Assembly: GCF_905220995.1 (NCBI RefSeq)
Contig: NZ_CAJNBJ010000017.1
Coordinates: 682,001 to 746,000 of the forward strand
Source of the DNA: Nitrospira defluvii
GTDB taxonomy: Bacteria; Nitrospirota; Nitrospiria; Nitrospirales; Nitrospiraceae
Direction: 5' to 3'
DNA length: 64,000 nucleotides
Shown: positions 26,366 to 35,656 of the stretch, in pieces
How the letters are laid out: every line of letters starts with the position of its first letter
Numbering within the stretch: position 1 is the first letter of the stretch
Translations under genes and position numbers: made by a program
The notes under the pieces: model-generated
The model's database searches: none
Told to the model about the DNA's origin: nothing
The model's input: only the letters and a program-made list of their open reading frames with translations

Positions 26366-26873
26366 GGCACCCTCCTTCCTGCCTTAGCCAAGTTCGGCGC
26401 GCGGCACACAGGCAGGACACCGGCACGCCGCTCTCTACCGTTCACACACCTGGAGTCCAGCCTGCATAGACAGACCTCCTTTTTCTACATGGTGACACCG
26501 GGACACACCTATGGATGTCTTCGGACTCAGGACGCTCAACGAATGAGCCGAAGCTTGCTGAAGCGATGGTTGATAAGGGTAGAGGCCGAAGAACCGGCTC
26601 GGGCCAAGGCTGGCTTGGTCACAGCGGCGGTCATGTTCGCCACGGAAGACCATGCGACCACCTGCAGAAGGGGTGGTACCGAAGTGATGAGATTAGTCTA
26701 CGCTTCGAGAAAAAATCGGTCAATACGGGAAAAGTTGAGCGCCGGTGCGGGTTCCCAACCGTCGTCATGTAACGGAGGTCACCGGAGTCGTCATCGAAAC
26801 AGCGACGTTGCGTTTGTTAGAATCTCCGCAAGACCCGTCGGCCCCACTTCACTCGGTGTGAGGGAGGACGCAC
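26366..26873. other. 508-bp gap, no supported gene
   Basis: Open frames exist on both strands (for example about 26542-26771, plus), but none has a ribosome binding site and a protein-like composition. TAGAAT at 26818-26823 could be a -10 box for the gene at 26874, though no matching -35 is visible. GTCGTCAT occurs twice near 26761 and 26788. The stretch may hold remnants of a decayed gene. Confidence 0.4.
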
Positions 26874-27272
26874 ATGCTCATCGTCAGTCTTGTCGTGCTC
26901 CTGACTTGCAGTTCACTTCTGGGTCCGTTCTCTCCCGCAGCCGCGCAGTCATCTCCCGTTCGGCAACCGGACGGCACACAGGGGCTCTTGTCTCCCCTCG
27001 GCGGAAACGAAGCGATTTACTCGGATGCTCATGGGAACAAGCAACCGACCACCCTGGGATCGGGGCTCCCCTCTCACGGCATGAACACCTTGTCAGGGGT
27101 GTCGTCAGGTGCGCTCACTCCGTTCGGAACACCCACACCACCGAATCGGCTCACGCCCGCGCCGCTGCTCCCGCTCTCCCCTAAATGGATGACCACCCCG
27201 CAACCCCAGCGACCGACAGATCCAGGGTCCCTGGGCCGATTCGCGCCCCCCGGCAGGGGACCCAGCCACTGA
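26874..27272 (+). CDS. Secreted Pro/Gly/Ser-rich protein, unknown
   Basis: The 132-residue product has a clear signal peptide (LIVSLVVLLTCSSLLGPFSPAAA) followed by a low-complexity chain rich in Pro, Gly, Ser and Thr with no cysteines. The start ATG 26874 follows GGGAGGA at good spacing. Length and composition recall the secreted protein at 13598-14023, and both share segments of the type PxLLPLxP with Gly/Ser-rich runs, but homology cannot be claimed. Probably an unstructured periplasmic or surface protein. Confidence 0.6.
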   Translation: MLIVSLVVLLTCSSLLGPFSPAAAQSSPVRQPDGTQGLLSPLGGNEAIYSDAHGNKQPTTLGSGLPSHGMNTLSGVSSGALTPFGTPTPPNRLTPAPLLPLSPKWMTTPQPQRPTDPGSLGRFAPPGRGPSH

Positions 27273-27368
27273 TTTCACGATTGGGACACGCCCCCTCTCG
27301 CAAACCGATCAATTTCGTCCCGAAGAGGGCTGTTGAATCTCTTCAATGCTTTCGTTAAGTTACCGTCA

Positions 27369-29003
27369 ATGACCATCTCCCGCGCACGCCTCATCCTGCT
27401 TGCCTGCGCGAGCGGTTTTCTCTACCCCCTTTCCTTTCCGGCGTTCGACCTGGGCATCGTGGCCTGGTTCGCCTTGGTTCCCCTGCATATGGCCGTCGAA
27501 TATGCGGCGCCGCGGCGGGCGTTTCGTGTCGGCTGGCTCGCGGGTACGGTCGCCTTCACGGGAGCCATGTCCTGGGTCATCACCGCCATGAACGTGTACG
27601 GCAAGGTGCCCTTGCCGATTGCCACACTGGTGATGCTGTTATTGACCATCTATCTTGGGCTGTATCTTGCCGTCTATGCCGGGGCCCTGTCGTGGATCAG
27701 AACGGCATTTCCAACCCTGGGTTTCCTGCCGGCGCCTTTTCTCTGGGTCACCCTGGAGCTGATCCGTACGTACTTTCTCTCGGGGTTGCCCTGGGCCCTG
27801 TTCGGCTATTCTCAATACCAATGGCTGCCCATCATCCAGTTCGCCGACCACTTCGGAGTCTATGGCGTCTCATTTCTCCTGGTCTTAGTGAATGCCGCGC
27901 TGGCGGAAACGTTGATCTGGAGTTTCAAAGCCTATCGTGGTTTTCAGCTCCGTTCCTTCCCCTGGCCCTCATCGGTCGCCGCCGCCGCCGGATTCGGGGT
28001 GGCCCTGTTTTACGGCACCACCCTCCTGTCCGCCGCCCAACAGGTGCAGCCTCGGACGTTGTCCGTGGGCGTCGTGCAACCGAATGTCGAACAGGCTCAG
28101 AAATGGGATGTCGCATTCCGGCATGAGACCATGAGCCGATTCGACCGTCTGACGACCGGCCTCGGAGACAATCTGGATCTCATCGTCTGGCCGGAGGCTG
28201 CCACCCCCTTCGTCTATGAAATGGAACCGCAATACCGGGTCCTCGTCGGCGACATGGTGCGGCGCGCCGGGGCACCGCTGCTGTTCGGCAGTCCGGCTTT
28301 GCGGCGGCATCCGGACGGCCGCCCGTTCCTCCTCAACAGCGCATACCTTCTCTCAACGGACGGCCAAATCCTTGGCCGGTATGACAAACAACATCTGGTG
28401 CCGTTCGGCGAATACATTCCGTTTCACAACTCGCTGCTGTTTTTTCTCGATAAGCTCGTGGAAGGGATCGGGGACTTCGAAGCCGGTCCCGGTTCGACAC
28501 TCCTGATGTTCAAGCCGCACGAGAAATCTCCTCCGCTGGCGGCAGCCGCGACCAATCCCGATTTCCATCTCAAATTCGGCGTGGTCATTTGTTACGAAGT
28601 CATCTTCCCCAATCTCGTGCGGCAGTTTGCGGCCAACGGCGCGGATTTCATGGTCACGGTGACAAATGACGCGTGGTTCGGCCCATCTTCGGCGCCCTAT
28701 CAGCATTTCGGCATGGTCGTCTTTCGCGCCGTGGAAAATCATGTTGCATTCGCGCGAGCAGCGAATACGGGTATCTCCGGATTCATCGACCCCTATGGCC
28801 GGGTCTTGCAGCAATCACCGATCTTCACTCAGGAGGCACTGCGAGGCACGATCCCCGTCACTCATCAACAGACCTTTTACTCCCAATACGGTGATCTCTT
28901 TGCCTATGCCTGTGCTATACTCATCGCGCTTCTGTGCCTGACCGGCTACTTCTCGCCCGACACAGAGCCCGCCGGTGGAGAACCAGCCGGGAGACCAGCG
29001 TAA
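27369..29003 (+). CDS. lnt: Apolipoprotein N-acyltransferase
   Basis: Adds the third acyl chain to the N-terminal Cys of lipoproteins in the inner membrane. The N-terminal half is a bundle of membrane helices and the C-terminal half a nitrilase-like domain with the triad Glu276 (VWPEAATPF), Lys340 ([13 protein letters not shown]) and Cys408 ([11 protein letters not shown]), counted from ATG 27369. The 544-residue length is typical. A TTG at 27333 would add 12 residues; ATG 27369 places the first helix immediately, so it is preferred. It leads a gene run with prfB, lysS, lolC/E and lolD, and fits the many lipoproteins in this window. Confidence 0.93.
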   Translation: MTISRARLILLACASGFLYPLSFPAFDLGIVAWFALVPLHMAVEYAAPRRAFRVGWLAGTVAFTGAMSWVITAMNVYGKVPLPIATLVMLLLTIYLGLYLAVYAGALSWIRTAFPTLGFLPAPFLWVTLELIRTYFLSGLPWALFGYSQYQWLPIIQFADHFGVYGVSFLLVLVNAALAETLIWSFKAYRGFQLRSFPWPSSVAAAAGFGVALFYGTTLLSAAQQVQPRTLSVGVVQPNVEQAQKWDVAFRHETMSRFDRLTTGLGDNLDLIVWPEAATPFVYEMEPQYRVLVGDMVRRAGAPLLFGSPALRRHPDGRPFLLNSAYLLSTDGQILGRYDKQHLVPFGEYIPFHNSLLFFLDKLVEGIGDFEAGPGSTLLMFKPHEKSPPLAAAATNPDFHLKFGVVICYEVIFPNLVRQFAANGADFMVTVTNDAWFGPSSAPYQHFGMVVFRAVENHVAFARAANTGISGFIDPYGRVLQQSPIFTQEALRGTIPVTHQQTFYSQYGDLFAYACAILIALLCLTGYFSPDTEPAGGEPAGRPA

Positions 29004-29021
29004 GAACGAAAGGAACGTGCC

Positions 29022-30165
29022 ATGTTGGATGATGTCCGGACCCGTGTGCGTACCCTCGGTGAACAGTTGGCTCAACTACGGGGGCATCTTTGACCTGGCT
29101 CGGATGACCGCTGAACTCAACGACATCGAACTCAAAACCTCCCAGCCCGACTTCTGGAAAGATACGCAGGCCGCCGCCAAGGTCAATCGCCGTAAGGCCG
29201 CCTTAGATCGTGAACTCTCCCGCTGGCGAGAGACCGAACGCCGGCAAAGCGACATTGAGGCGCTGCTGGAGCTGGCCCTGGAATCGGGTGATGCCGGGTT
29301 GGAGCAGGAACTCACGGCTGAGCTCGACCCGTTTGAAAAATCCGTCGCCCAGTTTCGCATTGAGCTGTTGCTCTCAGGTGAACTGGATGCGAACAACGCG
29401 ATCTTTGCGATCCATCCCGGCGCCGGCGGCACCGAATCCCAAGATTGGGCGCAAATGCTGCTTCGCATGTATGTGCGATGGGCTGAACAAAAAGGATTTA
29501 AAGTCGACACGCTGGATCTGCAGGCCGGTGAAGAGGCCGGCATCAAGAGCGCCACATTGTCCGTCAACGGCCCCTACGCCTATGGCTACCTGAAGGCCGA
29601 GGCCGGCGTGCACCGTCTGGTACGGATCTCCCCGTTTGACGCCAACAAACGGCGACATACCTCCTTCGCCTCCGTGTTCGTCTATCCCGAGCTCGACGAT
29701 GACGTGCAGGTCGTGATCGAGGACAAGGACCTCCGAATCGATACGTTCCGGGCCGGGGGGGCCGGCGGACAAAACGTCAACAAGGTGGAAACGGCGATTC
29801 GTATCACCCACATCCCAACGGGCATCGTCGTGCAATGTCAAAACGAGCGGTCGCAACTCCAAAATCGCAACGGCGCCATGAAGATTTTACGCGCCCGATT
29901 GTTTGAACTGGAGCAGCGCAAGAAAGAAGCCGAGTTCAACGCCATCGTCGGCGAGAAAAAGGATATCGCCTGGGGCAGTCAAATCCGCTCCTACGTGTTT
30001 CAGCCGTACCAGATGGTCAAGGACCATCGTACCGGACATGAAGTCGGCCAGGTTTCCGCCGTGATGGACGGCGATCTGGATGGATTCATCGAAGCCTATC
30101 TCCAGAGAAAAATGACCGGCGGAAAGGCACCCGAGCCGGTCGCCATGAAAGATGACGACCTCTAA
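29022..30165 (+). CDS. prfB: Peptide chain release factor 2, with programmed +1 frameshift
   Basis: RF2 ends translation at UGA and UAA. The first 23 codons start at ATG 29022 (AAAGGA upstream) and run to an in-frame TGA at 29091; reading then continues in the +1 frame from 29092 to give a full 380-residue protein. The body has the tripeptide region and the peptidyl-transferase motif [18 protein letters not shown] with GGQ. The frameshift is the known autoregulation of prfB: low RF2 favours slippage. A continuous frame from 28975 exists but would give a wrong N-terminus overlapping lnt. It lies 18 bases after lnt. Confidence 0.95.
29078..29094 (+). promoter_or_regulatory. prfB +1 programmed frameshift site
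   Basis: The slip site CTTTGAC (29088-29094) is preceded 3 bases upstream by an internal Shine-Dalgarno-like GGGGG block, the same arrangement as in E. coli prfB. The peptidyl-tRNA moves from CTT to TTT, bypassing the TGA so that GAC is read next. Confidence 0.93.
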
Positions 30166-30267
30166 GAAAGGGAGCAGATGGCATATGGCCGATGGCCGAT
30201 AGCAGAACGAGACGGGTCATCCCGAATGGTCAAGCGATTCGCCATCAACCATAGGCCCCGAGTAACC

Positions 30268-31749
30268 ATGGATGAATTGAACGATCAGCGTCAGCAGCGC
30301 ATCAAGAAACTTGATCAGCTCCGCCAGCTCGGTGTGGCGCCCTATGGCACACGCTTCGAGATCAAGGACCGGGCCGGCCAACTCGTACGCCTGCACGGCG
30401 AGAAGACCAAGGAAACCCTGGAGCAGGAACAGATCAGCTGCACAATTGCCGGCCGGATTGTCGGACTGCGCCGCTTCGGCAAGGCCGCCTTCGCCGTGCT
30501 GCAGGACGGATCGGACCGCCTGCAGGTCTACCTGAAAAAAGACACGTTGGGCGAGCAGACCCACCAGATCTCGGAAGGGCTGGATCTCGGTGACTGGATC
30601 GGCGTGACGGGCATCCTCTTTCGCACCAAGACCAATGAGTTCACCGTCGAAGCCAAGACGCTGACCTTTCTGAGTAAGGCGCTACGTCCGCTGCCGGAAA
30701 AATGGCATGGTCTTACCGATGTCGAGACCCGATACCGTCAGCGCTATGTGGATCTTATTGCGAACCCGCAGGTGCATCAGATCTTTGCGCTGCGCAGCCG
30801 GATCGTCTCGGGTATTCGCACGTTTCTCAGTGAGCGCGGTTTCCTGGAAGTGGAAACACCGATGATGCATCCAATACCAGGCGGCGCGGCGGCCAAGCCC
30901 TTCGTCACCCATCACAACGCCCTGGACGCCGAGCTCTACCTGCGTATCGCGCCGGAGCTCTACCTCAAACGCCTGATCGTCGGCGGCTTTCCCCGTGTCT
31001 TCGAAATCAATCGTAACTTCCGCAACGAAGGGATCTCGACGATTCACAATCCCGAATTCACCATGCTGGAGTTCTACGTCGCCTATGCCGACTACCATGA
31101 CCTGATCGTCCTGACCGAGGAACTTTTCAGCCGGTTGGCCCAGGATCTCTTCGGCACCACGATCATCGAGTATCAGGGCACTCAGATCCATCTAGGCGCG
31201 CCTTGGCGCCGCTGGTCGTACCACCAGGCGATTTTGGAGGTCAATAATCTGGCGCCCTCCGTGCTCACGAATCGCAACGAAGCACTCGCTGCGGCCAAGC
31301 AACTCGGGGTCGAAGTCGATCCACAGGCATCTCTCGTGAACATTCTCAACGACATCTTCGAGGAAACGGTCGAGCCGAAGCTGCAACAGCCGACCTTCAT
31401 CACCGACTACCCGATTGAGATCTCTCCCCTCGCGCGGAGAAAAGATTCCGATCCTTCACTGACCGACCGGTTCGAGCTCTACATCGCGGGGCGCGAACTG
31501 GCCAACGCCTTTTCCGAGTTGAATGATCCGCTCGATCAACGGGAACGCTTCGAAGCACAGGCGGCACAACATGCAGCCGGCGACGAAGAGGCGCATCGGG
31601 TGGATGAAGATTTTCTGCGGGCCCTCGAATACGGCATGCCCCCCACCGCCGGCGAAGGCATCGGCATTGATCGTCTGGTCATGCTCTTCACCAATCAGGC
31701 CTCCATCCGGGATGTGGTGCTCTTCCCGCAACTGAGGCCTGAGAAGTAA
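30268..31749 (+). CDS. lysS: Lysyl-tRNA synthetase, class II
   Basis: Charges tRNA-Lys. The 493-residue protein has the N-terminal OB-fold anticodon-binding domain (SCTIAGRIVGLRRFGKAAFAVLQDG) and a class II catalytic core with motif 1 near FLEVETPMMHPIPGGA, motif 2 RVFEINRNFRNEG...HNPEFTMLEFY and motif 3 GEGIGIDRLVMLF. ATG 30268 (MDELNDQRQQR) matches the family start; the 90 bases before it, from 30178, hold a short repeat-like spacer and are not coding. It is likely co-transcribed with prfB and ends 3 bases before lolC/E. Confidence 0.95.
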   Translation: MDELNDQRQQRIKKLDQLRQLGVAPYGTRFEIKDRAGQLVRLHGEKTKETLEQEQISCTIAGRIVGLRRFGKAAFAVLQDGSDRLQVYLKKDTLGEQTHQISEGLDLGDWIGVTGILFRTKTNEFTVEAKTLTFLSKALRPLPEKWHGLTDVETRYRQRYVDLIANPQVHQIFALRSRIVSGIRTFLSERGFLEVETPMMHPIPGGAAAKPFVTHHNALDAELYLRIAPELYLKRLIVGGFPRVFEINRNFRNEGISTIHNPEFTMLEFYVAYADYHDLIVLTEELFSRLAQDLFGTTIIEYQGTQIHLGAPWRRWSYHQAILEVNNLAPSVLTNRNEALAAAKQLGVEVDPQASLVNILNDIFEETVEPKLQQPTFITDYPIEISPLARRKDSDPSLTDRFELYIAGRELANAFSELNDPLDQRERFEAQAAQHAAGDEEAHRVDEDFLRALEYGMPPTAGEGIGIDRLVMLFTNQASIRDVVLFPQLRPEK

Positions 31750-31752
31750 GAC

Positions 31753-33030
31753 ATGGCGCTGCCCTACGAAATCTATATCGGCCTTCGGTATCTGCGCGCG
31801 AAACGGCGCAATCGCACCATCTCGTTCAACACCATCGTCTCCATCGTCGGGATTACGCTCGGCGTCGCGGCATTGATCGGGACCGTCGGCATCATGACCG
31901 GCTTCAAAGAGGACGTGCAGGCGAAGATTCTCGGTACCACGGCGCACATCCTCGTGAACGACCGTATGAAAGAGTCCATGACGGACTATGAAGAGCAGGT
32001 GAAGAAAGTCTCCACTGTCCCGGAGGTCGTCGCCGCCACCCCGTTCATTTTCCGACAGGTGCTGCTCACCTCTCCATCCGGCGTGCAGGGGATCATCCTC
32101 CGCGGGATTGATCCGGCGCGGGAAGGCGCGGTTACCGAACTCGCCCACAACCTGATCAACGGAAACCTGGATGACCTGTCGCATACGGTCAAGGTCGTCA
32201 TCCCCGAAAAGGAACGGGAACCGAACGGACCGGATACGGCCATGCGGCCCGGCATCATTCTGGGCAAAGAGCTGTCGATGCGCCTCGGCGTCTTCCCAGG
32301 CGACACGCTGAACGTGGTTTCGCCGGTGGGTCCGATCACCGGCGCCAGCATGACACCCAAGATCCGGCAATTCGTCGTCGTCGGCTTGTTCCAATCGGGC
32401 ATGTATGAATACGATTCCTCCCTCGCCTATATCGAACTGGGAGAAGCCCAAAAGTTTTTCAACATGGGCGCCACCGTCACGGGCATCGAAGTCAAGGTCG
32501 CCGATGTGTTCCGTGCGAGCGACGTGGCCCGCGCCATCGAGCAACATCTCGGCTTCGCCTTCTGGGCACGCGACTGGATGCAAATGAACCGGAATCTGTT
32601 CTCGGCACTGAAGCTCGAGAAGACGATGATGTTCCTGCTGCTCGTGTTGATCACCATCGTGGCCTCTTTTAACATCGTCAGTACCCTCACGATGATCGTG
32701 ACCGAAAAACAGCGCGAGATCGCGATCCTCAAAGCGATGGGCGCCACCCGCAAGGGCATCATGCGTATTTTTATGCTCAACGGCCTGATCATCGGCTGTT
32801 CGGGTGCAGCCATCGGAGTGCCGCTGGGGTATGCGTTCCTCTGGCTGATCCAGACCTTCTGGACCTTCGATCCGACTGTCTACTACATCTCTAAGATCCC
32901 CGTGCATGTGCTGGGATCGGATGTGTTGCTCGTCGCAGGGTCGGCGATTGTCATCAGTTTTGCCGCCACCCTGTACCCGTCGCTTCAAGCGGCAAAACTC
33001 GATCCGGCCGCGGCGCTGCGCTATGAATAA
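31753..33030 (+). CDS. LolC/LolE-type lipoprotein-releasing permease
   Basis: This is the membrane subunit of the ABC complex that extracts lipoproteins from the inner membrane for transfer to LolA. The 425-residue protein has one N-terminal helix (FNTIVSIVGITLGVAALIG), a large periplasmic domain, and three C-terminal helices with the coupling region TEKQREIAILKAMGATRKGIMRIF. Only one LolC/E gene is present beside lolD, so the complex is probably a homodimeric or LolF-like arrangement unless another copy lies elsewhere. It follows lysS by 3 bases. Confidence 0.9.
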   Translation: MALPYEIYIGLRYLRAKRRNRTISFNTIVSIVGITLGVAALIGTVGIMTGFKEDVQAKILGTTAHILVNDRMKESMTDYEEQVKKVSTVPEVVAATPFIFRQVLLTSPSGVQGIILRGIDPAREGAVTELAHNLINGNLDDLSHTVKVVIPEKEREPNGPDTAMRPGIILGKELSMRLGVFPGDTLNVVSPVGPITGASMTPKIRQFVVVGLFQSGMYEYDSSLAYIELGEAQKFFNMGATVTGIEVKVADVFRASDVARAIEQHLGFAFWARDWMQMNRNLFSALKLEKTMMFLLLVLITIVASFNIVSTLTMIVTEKQREIAILKAMGATRKGIMRIFMLNGLIIGCSGAAIGVPLGYAFLWLIQTFWTFDPTVYYISKIPVHVLGSDVLLVAGSAIVISFAATLYPSLQAAKLDPAAALRYE

Positions 33031-33095
33031 ACGGGAAGCAGTGCCGGAAGATCTTTGAGCATTGATCGGTGAACATCGTACATTGCAGTTGACGC

Positions 33096-33764
33096 ATGAT
33101 TGACGTCGTCGGGCTCTATAAAACATTTCCAATGGGCGGGCGCGAACTGGTGGTGTTGAACAACATCAACTTGCATATCGCGCGCGGTGAACTGATCGCC
33201 ATCATCGGCGCCTCCGGCGCCGGCAAAAGCACGCTCCTGCAAATTCTCGGCACACTGGACCGGCCGACCAAGGGCACCGTGTCGTTCGAAGGCCAGAATC
33301 TCTTCCAACTTACGGAACAGCAGCAGGCGGAGTTTCGCAACCGGCGAGTGGGGTTCGTGTTCCAGTTTCATCACCTGCTGCCGGAGTTCACGGCCTTGGA
33401 GAATGCCTGCCTCCCGGCCATGATTCAGAAGCGCGAGATGGCAGATGTCATCGGCGAAGCGACCAAACTGCTCGGCGAGGTCGGTCTGGCTGATCGACTC
33501 CACCACAAACCCGGCGAACTCTCGGGCGGAGAGCAACAACGGGTCTCGGTCGCACGGGCGCTGATGCAGCAACCCGATTTAGTCCTGGCCGATGAACCGA
33601 CGGGCAATCTCGATAGCCACACGGGCGACGCCCTATTCACTCTGCTCCGGCAATTGAACCGTTCACGTGGCACCACGTTCGTCATTGTCACCCACAACGA
33701 TAAACTGTCCGCCCAGGCCGACCGCATCATCTCCATGCAAGACGGCATGATCATCTCCTCCTAA
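33096..33764 (+). CDS. lolD: LolD-type ABC transporter ATPase
   Basis: The 222-residue ATPase powers lipoprotein release with the LolC/E protein encoded 65 bases upstream. Visible are Walker A GASGAGKST, the Q-loop FVFQFHHLLPEFTALEN (LolD-characteristic), the signature LSGGEQQRVSVARAL, Walker B LVLADEPTGNLD and the switch His in IVTHN. MacB-type ATPases are close relatives, but the neighbour and Q-loop favour LolD. It is the last gene of the lnt-prfB-lysS-lol run. Confidence 0.92.
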   Translation: MIDVVGLYKTFPMGGRELVVLNNINLHIARGELIAIIGASGAGKSTLLQILGTLDRPTKGTVSFEGQNLFQLTEQQQAEFRNRRVGFVFQFHHLLPEFTALENACLPAMIQKREMADVIGEATKLLGEVGLADRLHHKPGELSGGEQQRVSVARALMQQPDLVLADEPTGNLDSHTGDALFTLLRQLNRSRGTTFVIVTHNDKLSAQADRIISMQDGMIISS

Positions 33765-33789
33765 ACACCTGTGCTCGGACAACCACTTC

Positions 33790-33818
33790 TTGACGGTTTC
33801 CGCATCTTTTCGTAGACT
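33790..33818 (+). promoter_or_regulatory. Predicted promoter of the TraF-like gene
   Basis: TTGACG (33790-33795) and TAGACT (33813-33818) are separated by exactly 17 bases, a good -35 and a fair -10. Transcription would start about 35 bases before ATG 33859, with TTTGGAGTG in the leader. Confidence 0.5.
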
Positions 33819-33858
33819 GCGCTATTCTCCCAATTCTGTTTGGAGTGAACTGATTCCT

Positions 33859-35004
33859 ATGACGTTACACTGGATTCCGTGCTTTCGGTTTGCCGCCTGG
33901 ATATTCGTCATCCTGCTGCCGATTCAAGCCGCAGCGGTCGAGTTCGTGTTCGTAGGCTCTCGCCAGATGGGCATGGGTGGGGCCGGCGTCGCGACCACGA
34001 CGGACTCCCTTGCCACCTACTGGAACCCTGCCGGCATGGCGATGAGCAAGAAGTTCGACATGCGCATTCAGGGCGGCGGTCAGGTCATCGATCGCGGAGA
34101 CGTTTTCGATACGTTGAAGGACATCAACAATCTGAATCTGAACGACACCTCCGCCGGCAACATCGCGCGCCTCCAGCAGCAAATTGATCGCATGAACCGG
34201 CCCGGAACCAATCTCACCGCCGCCGCCTCCGGTGGGCTCTACGTGAAGGGCAACTTCGGAGAGCATGCACTGGGGTTCAATGTCTCCGATGTCGCCACAG
34301 CAGGCGGGTTCCTCCGCGGTCCGGTCGGGTTTACGAATAACGGCACCAACCTGACCGTGAACGGACAATTCGCCATGAATGGCCTTGAAGTCCGGCAGGC
34401 CGCCCTGTCCTATGCCTACGCATTCATGGACCGCATGTTCTCGATCGGCATCACCGGAAAGGTGATCCAGGGTGCGGCCTATACCGGCGCGACCAATATC
34501 CGAGGCGCAAGCGACGACGTCAGAGTGTTTGAGGACATCGGGCGCGCCAAGATCTCAACCGCCCTCGGCATCGATGTGGGCGCCATGTTCCGGCCCTCCT
34601 CCTGGTTGCGGATGGGCATCGTGGCGAAGGACATCAATGCCCCAACGTTCGACGCACCGAACGGCGACAAATTCAAACTGCTGCCGCAAGTGCGCACAGG
34701 AATCGCCGTCAACCCCTACAACTCTCTGACACTCACCGCTGATGTCGACATTACCAAGAACAACACGCTGACACCCGGCGTCTACAGCCAAGTTCTCAGC
34801 CTCGGGGCTGAACAGACGATTCTGTCCGAATTGCTGTCGTTCCGGCTCGGTGCCTTCAAAAATATGCAGGATGCCAAGACCCCGTTTATCCCGACGGCAG
34901 GCTTCGGGCTTCGCATCCTCGCCTTGCGCATCGATATCGCCGGCGGGTATGATTTTAGAGATCAGGCCGCCCTGGCGTCCGGCTCCATTGCGATGACCTT
35001 CTAG
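33859..35004 (+). CDS. TraF-like outer-membrane beta-barrel protein
   Basis: The 381-residue protein begins with a signal peptide (FRFAAWIFVILLPIQAAA) followed by FVGSRQMGMGGAGVATTTDSLATYWNPAGMAM, the typical start of FadL/TraF_2-type barrel proteins. The rest alternates short strands and ends in a terminal Phe (IAMTF), as expected for barrel insertion. Despite the TraF name of its family there is no conjugation gene nearby; a transport or structural envelope role is more likely. ATG 33859 gives a proper signal peptide; TTG 33790 belongs to the promoter. Confidence 0.75.
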   Translation: MTLHWIPCFRFAAWIFVILLPIQAAAVEFVFVGSRQMGMGGAGVATTTDSLATYWNPAGMAMSKKFDMRIQGGGQVIDRGDVFDTLKDINNLNLNDTSAGNIARLQQQIDRMNRPGTNLTAAASGGLYVKGNFGEHALGFNVSDVATAGGFLRGPVGFTNNGTNLTVNGQFAMNGLEVRQAALSYAYAFMDRMFSIGITGKVIQGAAYTGATNIRGASDDVRVFEDIGRAKISTALGIDVGAMFRPSSWLRMGIVAKDINAPTFDAPNGDKFKLLPQVRTGIAVNPYNSLTLTADVDITKNNTLTPGVYSQVLSLGAEQTILSELLSFRLGAFKNMQDAKTPFIPTAGFGLRILALRIDIAGGYDFRDQAALASGSIAMTF

Positions 35005-35050
35005 GACGCTGTCGGTTGTGAACTAATCTGCTACACTTATTATACGTACC

Positions 35051-35656
35051 ATGACACGACGCACCTCCTTTCGATTCAGCGTGATTTTTTGCCTTCTGCT
35101 CTCCGGGCTCCTCGCCGGCTGCGGTGGGTTGCAGGAAATGTGGGAAGGGCCTGCGGCACGAGGCTTCTACCCGAAGACCATGGCAATTCTTCCCATCTCC
35201 GGCACCTACGACAGCGCGCGTGAAGACGTCGAAGAAGTGGTGGCCAAGGTGTTGATCAAGAGCCGACGGGTTGAAAAGGTGGTCCCCCCGGATCAGGTCA
35301 CCGACACCTTCCAAACGACGAAGGATGCGTTCGATGCCCTTGTCACCTATTTCTCCCGAATGGAAACGACCGGCCAGTCGGACAAGAATTCCGCCATCAA
35401 GATCGGACATGCCTTGGGGGCGGACTCCCTGCTCGTGGTCAAGGTCAATGCCTGGGAATATACGAGGGAAGAAGGCGATAACATCGCCCGCGTGGGATTG
35501 AGCATGCGCCTGGTCGACGCCGTGAACGGAGCGATTGTGTGGAAAGCACGGCACCAGGTGCAGGAAAGCTACTTATTCATCCGCCCGGACATGAAGGATC
35601 TTGCCACGAAACTCGCTTCGGACATGATCAAGTACATGCCCCCTGAAAAGCGTTAG
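35051..35656 (+). CDS. GNA1162-like putative lipoprotein
   Basis: The 201-residue lipoprotein has lipobox LAGC and a soluble domain of GNA1162/DUF799 or LpoB-like type: YPKTMAILPISGTYDSAREDVEEVVAKVL, then ALGADSLLVVKVNAWEYT and LVDAVNGAIVWKARHQVQES. Related domains assist outer-membrane or peptidoglycan machineries. TTGTGA and TATTAT (35016-35021, 35038-35043) just upstream could be a promoter. Its end overlaps the end of the convergent GAF gene by 4 bases. Confidence 0.7.
   Translation: MTRRTSFRFSVIFCLLLSGLLAGCGGLQEMWEGPAARGFYPKTMAILPISGTYDSAREDVEEVVAKVLIKSRRVEKVVPPDQVTDTFQTTKDAFDALVTYFSRMETTGQSDKNSAIKIGHALGADSLLVVKVNAWEYTREEGDNIARVGLSMRLVDAVNGAIVWKARHQVQESYLFIRPDMKDLATKLASDMIKYMPPEKR

Noticed and set aside
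26542-26771. Possible small plus-strand gene in the 26.4-26.9 kb gap
   Set aside because: No ribosome binding site, basic random-looking composition and no visible domain.
31456-33132. 558-codon minus-strand frame opposite lysS and lolC/E
   Set aside because: The His/Asp/Glu-rich composition is typical of an antisense shadow in G+C-rich genes; both plus-strand genes are certain.
33790-33858. TTG start for the TraF-like gene
   Set aside because: The TTG is the -35 box of a good promoter, and ATG 33859 gives a proper signal peptide.
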